From the NCBI GenBank assembly GCA_023014485.1, contig JAJOZX010002364.1, positions 117,001-181,000 on the forward strand: a stretch of DNA of 64,000 nt, written 5' to 3'. Below, one piece after another: positions 33,266 to 44,439 of this stretch. The notes beneath the pieces were generated by a model. That model did no database searches, was not told where the DNA came from, and was given only the letters and a program-made list of their open reading frames with translations. Numbering within the stretch: the stretch's first letter is position 1; every line of letters begins with the position of its first letter. The stretch is from Bathynomus jamesi. Its lineage: Eukaryota > Arthropoda > Malacostraca > Isopoda > Cirolanidae. Position numbers and translations under genes: made by a program.

Positions 33266-35156
33266 GTTCCAATCTATTTAACTAATAGATATAATACTAA
33301 TAGAAATAGTTTTTAAGATATTATACTTTAGTAAAACACTTTAATATAATGGCATACGACTTTTTTGACGCAAAAATAAAGATGTTTCTATTAAAATTTT
33401 GTATTTTATTTTTAATACATTAATAAATGCGCACGTCATAAGTGTATAATTTTGGTTTCGACTCCGTCTGCCCCAGCCGAGTATTTCAGAGTGGCTTTCC
33501 AAAGTAAAACGTTTTTGCGGATGGCCGTTATTTCCATTTATTATAGATCTTATTTATCGGTTAATTCAAGACAAAAGTTCCCCATTTTGAATAACAAAAA
33601 AAATGAGTATTTTTGGCAGATGGGTTAGTATGCTTAATAACATTATTCTTTGGTAACACTCATTTGGATGGTCAATGAATTTTGCTTAAGGCTCTTTGAA
33701 AATTTATTTCTTTTGAATAGAGGACTTTAAAATAATGCGTAATTATCATAGCGCTCGTCTTAAGTACTTGTACTGCAGTCTAATAATAATAATTGTAGAT
33801 CTTAGTCCATATCGTTTCAATGAAATTGGCAGTGGAATAATTGATATCAGATTTCCAGACTGATGAAGAAGTGAAAGAGTGAATGGCCGGAATTCTCAAC
33901 TCTCTAATCAGTGAGAGATATATTTGTATGCTATGTAACACTGGCTTTAATTTTTTTATTATTTTTTATAAATTACGCTCTAGGCCAATGGTTCTTAACC
34001 TATTGAGACTGCGACCCAAATTCTGGTCGCGGGGCTAGCTCGGCGACCCATGCCTACGAACAGTTCACTCGTAATAGATAATAAAATAAATAATTAATAG
34101 TAAAATGATTAGAGATAACAAATAAATGATAAATGACAACTTAATAACCCAGTCAAAATGGCTTCGTAACCCAGTTTTGGCCTCATTAAGGCCGTAACTG
34201 TCAGTGGATAAATTATAATTAGCATTGGGCGGTTATACAAATGACCGACAAAATATATCATTGACACCCCTCTAGGTTAAGTTAAGCTAAGTTAGAGTAA
34301 GTGTGATTAGGTTAAGTTAGTTCAGAGATTACCGAGCAAAGTGACTTGTTGACGATGTAGGTAAGGCACCTTAACATTTACATGAAAAAAAAATTGAGAT
34401 TTGAGAGCTCAAGTGTGGATTATTGAGAGAAACGCAGCTTTAGTTTTGGAGACAATGAGATACAATACCTTCACGTTGTGAAGGATAGTGTCACGCATTT
34501 AAATACAGAACTTACAATAACAAAAATACTAACTCACTTTCTGACAGTCAGGATGAATATTTTTTTCAGGAATCCAGTGCCTGCCTTAAGATACTTCAGT
34601 ATCCGAAAATTTCATTGAGGGGAAGGGATCTTTATCCACTTGAAAAAATAACGCACATGAAAAAAAAAAATATATATATATATATATATAGGTTTTTTTT
34701 TCAGATATTTCGTGGGGTGGGGGGTAGTTCGTCGAAGGTTGCAAAATTTTGGTGATGGCATGTGGCTGGCTTTGTGAAATATCAGTGGGTGCTAAGAGGA
34801 AAGGTGAAAGTAGTAGTATGTGCGAGTTACTTGAGGGACGAGCGAAGTGAGTCACGAGAGGAACGCTCAGCATTTTTATGCTGTTCCAAACTTGAAATTG
34901 CCTTAAAATGATAGCTCAAGGCAGGCAAAATTGCCATCCTTTACCCCCTCAGAAAAGTCCAAATTATATCATTTGGAGTATTAATTATTAATCTTGCTCA
35001 ATTCATTCATTAAAAATCAGTTATATCATTATAATTGGTGTGTTTGAAAACCCTTATATTTTTCAAAATTTCAGGAGGGGTAGTAAAGAGGTTTGGGGGG
35101 GTTGCTACCCCACCTGGCATATGGGAAAAAAACCACCCTGTGTATATATACATAAT
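33266..35156. other. Spacer, no gene seen
   Basis: CAATGGTTCTTAACC near 33984 looks like a single hAT terminal repeat without a clear partner. TTAGGTTAAGTTAG-type motifs lie at 34270-34320. Confidence 0.4.
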
Positions 35157-35519
35157 GCGCCTTGGTGGTGTACTGGTTAGCATCGCTGACTACGAATCCA
35201 CCGGTCACGGTTCGATTCCCGGTGACGGCAGTCGGCGGCGCGCAGCAAACCCATCTGTTCATCCTTCCATTTATCTCCCAACCAATAAAATTGGTTGGGA
35301 GATAAATGGATACCATGGGTAGCCTAGTGTTTAATACGCTGTGCTGCTGATCAGAAGGTCGTGAAATCTAGTCCGCACGAGGACTTTGTAATTTCTGACC
35401 ACCCGTGGTAGGTCGTGGTTCGGATTCCACGTTAAGCTGTAGGTCCAAGGTGGAGCAAGAAGCTTGACCTTCGTCAGAATGAACAATTCGGGCAGAAGCA
35501 AAACCAAAGTTAACCAAGG
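35157..35519 (+). repeat. Dimeric tRNA-derived SINE, long subfamily, complete
   Basis: The tRNA-like head begins GCGCCTTGGTGGTGTACTGG (A-box region) and contains GCTGACTACGAATCCACCGG and the B-box GGTTCGATTCCC. A linker with an ATAAATGG inverted repeat leads to a second tRNA-like unit (GGTAGCCTAGTG...GGTCGTGAAATCTAGTCC) and the shared tail. It is the most complete copy here and is best explained as a SINE head rather than a functional tRNA gene. Confidence 0.88.
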
Positions 35520-35557
35520 TGTGTGTGTGTATCTATATATATATATTTTTTTTTAAT

Positions 35558-35755
35558 TGGGTTGTTTAACCTCCTTCGCAACATCTAAGGTCATATGACG
35601 GAGGGAACCTACAGCTTTACGTGGCATCCGAACCACGGGTCGCTACATAATCTGGGCGCAGAGGACGGTCTCCCATCCAACTACTACCCAGACCCAATGT
35701 CACTTAACTTCGCTGATCTCCGGGAAGCGGTGTTACGACATCGGCCACGACGTAG

Positions 35756-35757
<2 letters not shown>
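35558..35757 (-). repeat. 5S rRNA-derived SINE, most complete copy
   Basis: The minus strand starts GGCTACGTCGTGGCCGATGT and continues CCCGGAGATCAGCGAAGTTA, then TAGTAGTTGGATGGGAGACC, which matches the full length of 5S rRNA including the box A to C region. A tail CGTAAAGCTGTAGG and AAGGAGGTTAAACAACCC follows. Internal pol III promoter elements are implied. It is a SINE3-type element. Confidence 0.88.

Positions 35758-35816
<59 letters not shown>
35758..35816. repeat. (TA)n(GA)n microsatellite
   Basis: A TA run followed directly by AGAGAGAG. Confidence 0.95.
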
Positions 35817-36179
35817 TTGTGCATGACCTTTTCTAGGGTGTGCAAGCTTTACTGAACTGCCAAAGTAGATGTGCTGTATAGGTTTTAATCAATAATTTGC
35901 GTTACTTGAATAAAATTGGTTTTTACAATGTCGGCGTTCAACTTTATGCAAGTATATGATTTCAGATTTCAAACTACATTTCAGATTTTCAGTGAAAATG
36001 ACTAACCTAACCTTACCAGACTAACTTAACCTAACCGGGCATAATGCAATCTAACCTAACTTAACCTAACCTGATTTAATTTAAATTTACTTTTTAGTAT
36101 CGACCTTATGCGTGTCGACATTGTGCAGATCGACTTTGTTCCGCTACCCGGATAATTTGAGTGTGATTTCAGATCAATA

Positions 36180-36979
36180 ACTGACGGTGACGATGGCTGG
36201 TGTCGTTGGAGATAGTGAAGAACAATGTGTTTGTTAACTGAATTCGAGCAAATACGTATCGAGAAGCAATGGAAGCGGGTGCAACTTTCATCAATGGAAA
36301 TTGGATCGCCTAAAAACTTCATCGTAGTGAAAGATGAGTGACTGACAACTGGAAGAAGGGATACGACTCGTGCTTCACAAAATTTGGCAAAGGCAAACCG
36401 GAAAATTTGTCGCGGGAGAACAAAGGCATTGTGACTGAAAGCAATGGCAAAAAAGCGACGATGCTGCATTCAAGCTGCCAAAATGATCTTCGAGAGACGA
36501 AAGAAGGTTCATGACCGGTCAACGATTCAATGATATCGCACGAGGCAAGGACTGAAGAAGCCTTTCCACCTAATCCCAAAGCCAATGATATCCTCAACAA
36601 GTATTGAGAATCAATTTTGGTTTTCCGATTATCTTCGTCTGTGGGATGATGATGATTTCATACACCTGGCATCAAGTGATGAATTCTTCGTTTGGACTGT
36701 CCGTCATCCAAATCAGCAAAATGACAGTGTGTGATCACTTTCCTTAGAAGATATTGAAGACCATAAGCATTATCAACAACTTTGCAAAAGTCCTCGTTGC
36801 ATTGGGTTATTCATTTGTTTCAGTGCTGTCAGAATGATGTGGATGATCAAAGAAGAAGACGCTTCATGGGATGGTTCTTACAATCTTACATACTGTTCTT
36901 ACAGAAAATATAATTTCATTTCTTTCGGACCCACAAAATGTAATAGACATCTTGGAAGTGGTTTACCTTCATGATAGTG
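36180..36979 (+). pseudogene. IS630-type transposase pseudogene, 5' part
   Basis: Degenerate frames show a basic N-terminal half, then ASSDEFFVWTVRHPN (first catalytic Asp) and YLHDSAHA (second Asp, at about 36965). The gene is interrupted right there by a hAT MITE. Several stops and frameshifts are present. The family is Tc1/IS630, and the exact subgroup is uncertain. Confidence 0.6.
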
Positions 36980-36987
36980 CCCATGCC

Positions 36988-37621
36988 AGAGTTTTACAAA
37001 CTTTTTGAAGCCACGGAACCTTTATTTGAAAAAAAAAAATTCACGGAACTTTGACCAACAGGTAAAATTTTAATGATATAAAGCAAATGGTAATAAAACA
37101 CAATTAATGCTCACTGCAGTTTAGTTATGTAATTTATGAAATTTATATATACAGTTATATGAATTTCACAAAAAAATATATAAGTTTAGAAATTTACAAG
37201 GAAAAAAATCCAATTTACTTTTATTGACCTTATTTATTTTAAATTCCTCTCCCCACATTACTGTCAGCATAAAAGAAATTATAAGTATAAAAAATATCGT
37301 TTAATGCAAAATTAAAGTTTTCAGTGCAAAATAATTAAAAGTTTTGTTGACAAAATGGGCTCCTGTTTCTTACTGTGGCTGCTAGAGGGCAACACTTATT
37401 CTGGATATCTCATCGTTTGAATTAAAATTCTCTCTCTCGCCCACTCTCTCTTTGCCTACACTTTTCAAAACATAATTACTGAATTCGCAGAATATATATC
37501 GTAAATTCATCCATGCCAGTTAATATTCTTTTATCTTACCTCTCTCTCCTTCTCAGTCTCTCATGACATACCCCACGGAACCCCATCAAGTTCTCGCGTC
37601 ACACAGTTTGAAAACCCCTAC
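36988..37621. mobile_element. hAT MITE inserted in the IS630-type pseudogene
   Basis: The left end AGAGTTTTACAAAC and right end GTTTGAAAACCCCTAC are inverted repeats. Sub-terminal CCACGGAACC occurs on both sides. The flanking 8 bp CCCATGCC (36980-36987) and CCTATGCC (37622-37629) match at seven of eight. The 634-bp interior is AT-rich and non-coding. Confidence 0.82.
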
Positions 37622-37629
37622 CCTATGCC

Positions 37630-37890
37630 ACCATGCCACCGTGCAAATGCTACCCAACAACTTCTGAGAGATTCTTTGATCGGACTCAGTGACCAGGAAA
37701 TTCCCCTGATCTGAACGTTCAAACGATTTACAAGAACAAAATGGAAAATTTGATGTTGCAGGAATTTGGTCCCAACCGATATTCTCGAGAGATTCTCCTT
37801 CAACACATTCAAACTATCCTCCAAGAACTTGAGCGTGACAAGAGATTTGTTTGAACGTTTGCTGAAAATCATACCCTAAACGTTTGATAG
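37630..37890 (+). pseudogene. IS630-type transposase pseudogene, 3' part
   Basis: The frame resumes after the MITE and soon reads PGNSPDLN and TIYKNKM, the region of the third catalytic acid, followed by a C-terminal helix rich in Leu and Arg. It pairs with 36180-36979. Confidence 0.6.
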
Positions 37891-38534
37891 CTGTGCCTGA
37901 GGGTTATGGCAAATATACGAGATATTGATACGTTTTTGTATTCAGTTTGAATAAAGCTTTCAAATGGTCTACTGTATTTTGTTGTATCTTTGTTTATTTT
38001 GCTTTCTACCCTGTATCAAAAGGTTATGCACAACCCTGTATATAGTCAGATTAACTTTCATTCTTTTTAAAAACATTTAACTAAAATTAATAGGCTATTT
38101 ACAACCTATTTCAAATGTAAAATAATAATAATAATAATAACTTTTCCACATGATCAGATAGTCAATAAAGTCAACTCGTACTGTAAGTTACCTTGAGAAG
38201 CCAAACATTTAATTTCAAGTTTTTCCAAACTTAAAGCAGTTTTGACATTCCCTGATCTAAAAATTAAAGATATTCTTTAAACTCCATGTACAAAATGTTC
38301 AGCAATTACATTCCATGTACTGTTAAGCCTAATTAGTCTTGCATATTAGCCAAACTGGTCCTGCATGGTCCAAACTGGTTCGCCAAACTGGTCCACCAAA
38401 GCCATCCGGCATGTAAGCAGCGTCGATAAAAATGGGGCTTACATCATTATGTTCTCAATATGGCATTTAACATTATTCTGGGCTAGATTATGTTAAGTTA
38501 GGTCAACAAAGGTTAGATTAAGTTACGTTTTTGT

Positions 38535-38579
38535 CCGTCACATGACCTTTGCTGTTTCGAAGGAGGTTAAACAAACCCC
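38535..38579 (-). repeat. 5S SINE tail fragment
   Basis: The GTTTAACCTCC...CATGTGACGG segment matches the tail of the 5S-derived SINEs only. Confidence 0.6.
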
Positions 38580-38950
38580 AAAATACACAGTTTATTAGGA
38601 TGCCCCGGACACAAAATGGGTTAGATCTAGTAAAACTTCCGCGCAAGGGTGTCCACACTCCGCAGAATGAATGAATCAGGCGTGCGACGTTGTGGGGTCA
38701 AGGTTGGGACCTAGGTGAAACCGGAGTGCGAAGGTTCTGTAGTGGAAATTATTAAAATTGCAAGTAATATTCCATTAAGAGAGAGTTTTAATTTCAGTAA
38801 AAATCAATCAACATATTAATAATAAACTAATTACTGTGACCAAAAGCAGAAAGCCGACTCCTTTGGTTCGACATCACATGAAAATGGTCTGTATTATCTG
38901 AATAAGAATTAGAGCACAATCTAACTACTTATATATATAGATATACACAG

Positions 38951-39174
38951 CAGAGCTGGGCACTTGCGGTTTTTTTGCGGTACTGCGGTACTGCGGTACT
39001 ACCGCACTACCAAACCGGTACCGCATAACGCAGTACCGCAAAGGATCGCTGAAAGTACAGCCTGTACTTTCAGCGATCCTTTGCGGTACTGCGTTATGCG
39101 GTCCCGGTTTGGTAGTGCGGTAGTACCGCAGTACCGCAGTACCGCAAAAAAAAACGCAAGTGCCCAGCTTTGAT
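38951..39174. mobile_element. hAT-like palindrome (224 bp)
   Basis: CAGAGCTGGGCACTTGCG at the left and its complement at the right bound arms built from GGTACTGCG units. The centre is GTACAGCCTGTAC. Nearly every base pairs with the other arm. TACACAG flanks both ends (38944-38950 and 39175-39181) as a near-complete 8-bp target duplication. CAGAGCTGGGC is a known type of hAT end. No coding. Confidence 0.88.
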
Positions 39175-39185
39175 TACACAGTATA

Positions 39186-39515
39186 GTGTATAGTGGTTAG
39201 CATTGTTGACTACGAATCCACCGTCTCCAGGTTTGATTGCCATTGATGGCAGGCGGCGCTCAGCTCACCCAGCTCTTCATACTTTCATACAAAAAAAATG
39301 GTTGGTAGATAAATGGGTACCCCGAGTACCTTGTGGTTAAGACGCTAGGTTGCTGATCGGGAGGTCGTGAGATCGAGTCCAGGCGAGGACTTTGTAATTT
39401 CTGACCACCCGAGGTAGGTCGTGGTTCGAATTCCACGTTAAGTCTAAGGCGGAACAAGAAGCTTAATTTTTGTCAGAATGAACAATTCGGGAGGAAGCAA
39501 ACCGAAGGTTACCAA
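39186..39515 (+). repeat. Dimeric tRNA-derived SINE, long subfamily, copy 5
   Basis: The tRNA-like head lacks its first bases. It has GACTACGAATCCACCG, the linker with GGTTGGTAGATAAATGGGTA, the second unit with GGTCGTGAGATCGAGTCC and the AACAATTCGGGAGGAAGC tail. Confidence 0.85.
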
Positions 39516-39527
39516 GATATACAGTAT

Positions 39528-39860
39528 ATGAAAGAGATTGTAGACACCAATTGACCAGGGAAGTACTCCTGGGGGGCAGACGTTAGGCAGGAGACAGGGA
39601 GTGCTGGAACTCCCGTTTCTCCTGTCACTGTCCTCCTCAACTGATCTTTTTCCGTGCAGCCCAGCATGCTCTCAAACACATTTCTCCCTCTATTCTTCAC
39701 TACATATGCATGCATCTTACACACCACACAATCTTTTCAAAATTAAAAAAAAAAAATTAAGAATTATATTTTGATTTTGGATTTTTTTCTTCCCTTTCTA
39801 TGGGGACCGTTTTTGCGGACGTCCGTCCTTGGCACTGCCTTCCTGCATAAAAAAAAAGCC
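39528..39860 (-). repeat. Dispersed repeat R, copy 2
   Basis: Minus-strand match to 9246-9625, best over 39528-39720 (GGAGAAACGGGAGTTCCAGC on the minus strand). Confidence 0.75.
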
Positions 39861-40128
39861 TAAATCCCCAAGTAGCATCATTGGTAAGCCATCTTTTTTA
39901 CCCGTTAATTCCGATTTTGTAAATAAGTTGAATTTTCTTGTAGGAGACGCTTTTTTGAGCTTAGGTTAGGTATTGTCAGGTTAATCCCTTCAACCTCAAC
40001 ACGAGCGAAAGTGATTAAAATTCGAAAATATAACAAATATGACCTGTTGGAGCTACTCGGTAAAAAAATGAGCATGGATGAAAATTTACACAAACGTTGG
40101 AGATACTTGGGCATTTATGACTATATAT

Positions 40129-40193
40129 AGGGTGTCTGTAAAGTCACTGTGCAGTAGAAGTTAATTCCAGTGCACAGTGACTTTACAGACACC

Positions 40194-40195
<2 letters not shown>
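40129..40195. mobile_element. 67-bp palindromic MITE with mariner-like ends
   Basis: The left arm is AGGGTGTCTGTAAAGTCACT and the right arm is its complement, with a spacer of about 15 bp. TA lies on both sides, and the right side is a TA microsatellite. Confidence 0.85.

Positions 40196-40247
<52 letters not shown>
40196..40247. repeat. (TA)n microsatellite
   Basis: TA run of about 52 bp. Confidence 0.95.
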
Positions 40248-40250
<3 letters not shown>

Positions 40251-40281
40251 CTATGGATCGGTTTCTGGGAAACCTGAGTTT

Positions 40282-40471
40282 ACACAGGAAGATGAAGACC
40301 AAGACAATTATACAAAACATTTATTCCAATGGGAGTTGCTCTCCAAGAAGGCTGAACTGGCTCTTCGATTTCTTTCAACATAACAGCTGCTGATGAATCT
40401 AGTTGGATTCGAAACGTCCTACTAGAATAAATGTTTTATACAATCGCCTTGGTCTTCATCTTCCTGTGTAT
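40282..40471 (+). mobile_element. Penelope terminal region with inverted repeats and hammerhead
   Basis: About 45-bp inverted arms (ACACAGGAAGATGAAGACCA and complement) surround a short body ending in a hammerhead motif. The architecture equals that at 28571-29569 without coding sequence. Confidence 0.75.
40384..40424 (+). ncRNA. Hammerhead ribozyme motif
   Basis: CTGATGA, stem II AATC/GATT with loop TAGTTG, C-GAAA, then the self-complementary ACGT and C at the cleavage site (GAAACGTC). Stem I pairing is weak in this copy. The core is complete. Confidence 0.72.
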
Positions 40472-40607
40472 ATATAGAGAATTTTCCAATATTTTTCCTA
40501 TTTATCTTTAAAATTTAAGTACCTCATATGACAATATTGTGAGTGAACATTAAAAAAAAACACGGTTTTAATTAAAGTAAATAAAAGTTTAAAAAAAAAC
40601 TAAGAGA

Positions 40608-40740
40608 ACAGTTTTTTTTTTTTTTAAATATTCACAGTACAAGTTTCAATAATTCACGTATCATCTTTCATTGTTTAGCTGAAAGATGATACGTGAATCA
40701 CGTATCAAAACTTGTACTGTGAATATTGATTAACTGTTCT
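40608..40740. mobile_element. Foldback MITE (133 bp)
   Basis: Arms contain AATATTCACAGTACAAGTTT and TTCACGTATCATCTTTCA with complements on the right and a loop TTGTTTAGC. The right arm has an extra partial repeat (ATCACGTATC). Confidence 0.8.
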
Positions 40741-40904
40741 TTTATGTTTTTATCTTTATTAGTGACATTAATATGTTTTAAGTATTTTAATCCGAATACG
40801 TCGTTAGAAGTATGGAAGCTTATTAAGCAAAATTAATGGCATTCAATGCGTTTCTTACAGAAGGGAAGTAGAATGGCAAGTAATAGTAATACTACTACTA
40901 ATAA

Positions 40905-41155
40905 TGTTAGTAATAATAATAATAATAATGTTAGTAATATTAATAATATTAATAATGTTAATAACAGTAATACTATTAATAATGTTAATAACAGTAATAC
41001 TATTAATAATGTTAATAACAGTAATACTATTAATAATGTTAATAACAGTAATACTATTAATAATGTTAATAATAATACTATTAATAGTTAATAATAGTAA
41101 TAATACTATTAATGTTAATAATAGTAATAATACTATTAATAATGTTAATAATAGT
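40905..41155. repeat. TAA-rich minisatellite, 27-bp unit
   Basis: AACAGTAATACTATTAATAA followed by TGTTAAT repeats about five times, flanked by looser TAA/AAT sequence. The poly-Asn frame across it is compositional. Confidence 0.95.
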
Positions 41156-41159
41156 AAAG

Positions 41160-42835
41160 GAAAGGTGAAAATTTACAGAATTAAGTGGCATATTCTTTGA
41201 TTATTTTACATATTAATTTTGAGTTAAATTTTTTTTCGACAAATTATGTAAATAGATGCGTTTGATGAAAAAGGTAGATAAATTTTGGGAAGTTGAGATC
41301 GGATGTGATTTTGTGGGAACCATATTTTAGATTATTAATTATAAGATAAGAATTTAATTACTATAGTAATAATGGCGGTAATGAACTCTTACACCAGTAG
41401 GAACTAATGAAATTCTCCCTTGATGCGCGAAATATATTTAATAATGGAGCTGATATTTACGGGAACTGCAATCTACGCATCTCTGCTCCTTTGAAAGCTA
41501 TCCTATTTCATTTCCTGTAGTTCCCATTGTTTAACAGTTTGAAGGGAACTGAATATCTTTTATTGTTAATAAAATTAATATAACAATATTACAATTTTTG
41601 TTACAATAATTTTAACAAAATAAACAATTGTAAAAACAGACTATTTTATTTTATTTGGCCTTTAAGCTTTAGGCTTAACTGGGCTCTTAATTAAAAATAT
41701 AACAAGAATATAACAAGTTATTATTATTAATAATATATAATTCATGAATAAGAATTATTAATGAGAGTATATTAATCTTATTGGTATGGTGTAAAATAAA
41801 TACAAGGTCGTTGTTGAAGATATGATAGCAATACTATACAAAGAAATCGATATTAGACACGAGAGATGAACAATAACAAGTAATGACGTAATGTACATTT
41901 AATCCTAGATTACACACGAGAAATGAATAAGTAATATAGTAATGTGGATTTAATCCTAGTTTTTTATTAGTATTCCATTATTACTCGAGATTTCAACTTG
42001 GTTTTAAACAAATTTACATTCACAATATTTTTTATATCAACATTTAAATCATTCTATAGTTTTAGTCCAATGAAAATGGGTAATTTTTAAGATGAAGACA
42101 ATCTAAATTGAGGAATAACATGCTATGATCTATTTCTGGTTTGATATGAGTGGATTTCTTGATGTTACAAAATATTTATTTATCCAGTGTAACTTAACGA
42201 TTTTGTTCTTACAATTGTAAATAAAAAATGTGCCACTTTGATTACATCTTTGAGCTTTAGTAGTTTTGGTTCTTTAAATAATGCACTAGAATGATCATTG
42301 ATCATAGAAATCAGCATCAGATAATAACAGTAGTATGGCCGAAAAAGGAGAGTGCAGAGCAATTGCAATGTTGATCAAATGAGTGCCAGCGCCACCCACA
42401 CCACCCCCTTGTTGCAAGGTGCCAACCCCCTTCCCTCAGTGCCACCCCCCAGGGTGCCAAAAAAGGGGGGAATCCTCCCAGCAAGCTGGAGGGTGTCCAC
42501 CTACCTCTTTGGGGCAGAAGGTGGGACGGCCTCACCCCCCCAAAGAGGTATACCTAACCTAAGAGAGAGAGGAGGAGAGAGAGGAAGAGACCATCCAGCG
42601 TCTGCGAGATGCAGACGCTTAATGAGAACTCAGGTAGCATCGCTTGGCTTAGAACTCGAAATCCACCAGTTGGCTTAGAAGAATGTTGGCCTGTATAAAT
42701 AACCTTCGAACGAATTAAAAGCGCACACAAACGCACATACACTCCCCGACTATATATACGCCCATAGATCCCCTATTATTACACACACACACAACGTATA
42801 TAAACAGATGCATGTAAAGCCCCAATAGCAAAATA
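41160..42835. other. Spacer, no gene seen
   Basis: 42350-42560 is GC-rich and contains the inverted pair TACCTCTTTGGGG and CCCCAAAGAGGTA. ACAC repeats lie near 42781-42794. No gene recognised. Confidence 0.4.
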
Positions 42836-43998
42836 CACTATGCTACCAAAAGTAATATTGTGGACTAGCGCATGCGCAGTGGCTTGGAAAGTCCTCAGTA
42901 TAAAGCCTGTATGTCTCCTGGGCAGTAGCAGTAGATTAGACGCCAGTATGCCGCGTGGAGCGGAACTTAGACTTTCAACGTGGGATGGTGGTTAGATGCC
43001 ACATCAGTAACCTTTCTGTACGCGCAACTGCGAGCCGTCTGAACATTCCGAAATCTACTGTAGCGGATGTTATTCAAAGATAGAAGGCTGAAGGTGCCAC
43101 TACAACAAAAAAAAAAACGGTCTGGACGGCCTCATAAACTCGCGGAACGTGGTCGAAGAGCCTTACGGAGGAGTGTTCGTAACTCACGCACGTCGTCTGC
43201 AGCAAACATCACGGCGGAGGTGCAACAGGCCATGGAAACATCTGTCAGCACGTCAGCTGTTCGTAAAGAGCTGCATAGACTTGGATTTTATGGCAGGGCA
43301 GCTGCGCACAAGCCCAATATCACCGCCACAAATGCAGAACGCCGATTGGAATGGTGTGCTCGACGTTCATGGACTCTAGAGCAGTGGCAGAGAGTGGTAT
43401 GGAGTGATGAATCGCTCTACACAGTTTCATTCTGATGGACGTGTGTGGGTGTGGCGATTGCCTGGAGAACGCTTCTTACTGGACTGTAAAGTTAGGTGGA
43501 GGTTTTGTGATGGTATGGGGCTGTTTCAGCTGGGTGGGACTTGGTCCGTTAGTTGTGCCGGAAACCATGAAGTCCAAGACGTATCTACGCTCTGGCAGTA
43601 CTATGGTAATGGGCCCTGCCAGTATCAGCACGACAATGCTCCATGTCATACCGCAAAGTGAATACAGGACTGGTTTATGGATAACAATGTCGAGAAGTTG
43701 GACTGGCCAGCTCAGAGTCCGGACCCTTAACCCCCATTGAATACCTTTGGGAAGAATTGGAGCGCCGCATCAAACTTCGACCAAATCGGCCTTCTTCCAA
43801 ACCATCTCTGGAGCGGCTTTGCAGGAGGAATGGAGGGGTATTCCGATAGACACCTACTGGAAGTTGGTTGAAAGTATGCCAAGGAGGGTTGAGGCTGTCA
43901 TTCAGGCCAAAGGCGGCCCTACTATGTATTAGGTTTTTGCATTAAAGACCCTTTTTGCAACTACCTATGCGTGTCCGAATACTTTTGGTAATGTAGTG
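42836..43998 (+). mobile_element. Tc1-like transposon, inactive
   Basis: The ends are CACTATGCTACCAAAAGTAA and ATACTTTTGGTAATGTAGTG, flanked by TA. The length of about 1.16 kb suits a short-TIR Tc1. It encodes one broken transposase on the plus strand. Confidence 0.88.
42945..43930 (+). pseudogene. Tc1 transposase pseudogene (DD34E)
   Basis: Pieces in order: an N-terminal helix-turn-helix region (42960-43080), KKRSGRPHKLAERGRRAL after an A tract, WQRVVWSDESLYTV (first Asp, about 43400), WGCFSW, then QHDNAPCH (second Asp, about 43640) and [12 protein letters not shown] (Glu, about 43740). At least four frame changes separate them. All three catalytic residues are legible, so the copy is not very old. 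Confidence 0.9.
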
Positions 43999-44120
43999 TA
44001 TATACGAGCATAACCACCACAAAAAAACCACAGCACCACAACCACCAATTGTCTAAGTATAGCTTATCATCACCTAACCAAACCCACCTTACTCACGGCT
44101 TTTATTTACCAGCTCCTGAT

Positions 44121-44214
44121 AGACCGACAAGGTCTCTAAATACGACCCAATAGACAGAGGTATTAAGCATAAACAAATACGTTTATGGGGCCAGGGCGTA
44201 GACCGACAAGGTCT
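44121..44214. repeat. Pair of 15-bp palindromes
   Basis: AGACCGACAAGGTCT occurs exactly at 44121-44135 and 44200-44214, each with 5-bp inverted arms. No known site was recognised. Confidence 0.7.
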
Positions 44215-44439
44215 GATAAGCTATTAGCGTTGCCCTTTTTTTCTGTTAAATTTCTCATGGTGGAACACCACAAGGCCAATTTGACGTTTGGTGGACGATC
44301 TTTTATACAAAAAATCGAATAAGATAAACTAAGTCTAATGCCAAAACAAATTTTCACCATAATATACAATTTTATCCTTAAACTATAACATAAAAACCAT
44401 TAATATTATTTTTAAAGCAAAATAGAAATTAAATTAGGG

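Noticed and set aside
35157..35230. tRNA-Arg-like gene with A- and B-box
   Set aside because: It is followed by the SINE linker and tail and recurs as part of the same repeat, so it is a SINE head and not a tRNA gene.
36000..36075. CCTAACC repeats as an interstitial telomere
   Set aside because: The motifs are irregular and short, not a tandem array. They are only a weak hint of arthropod-type composition.
40846..41200. Poly-Asn frames
   Set aside because: Translation of a TAA-type minisatellite.
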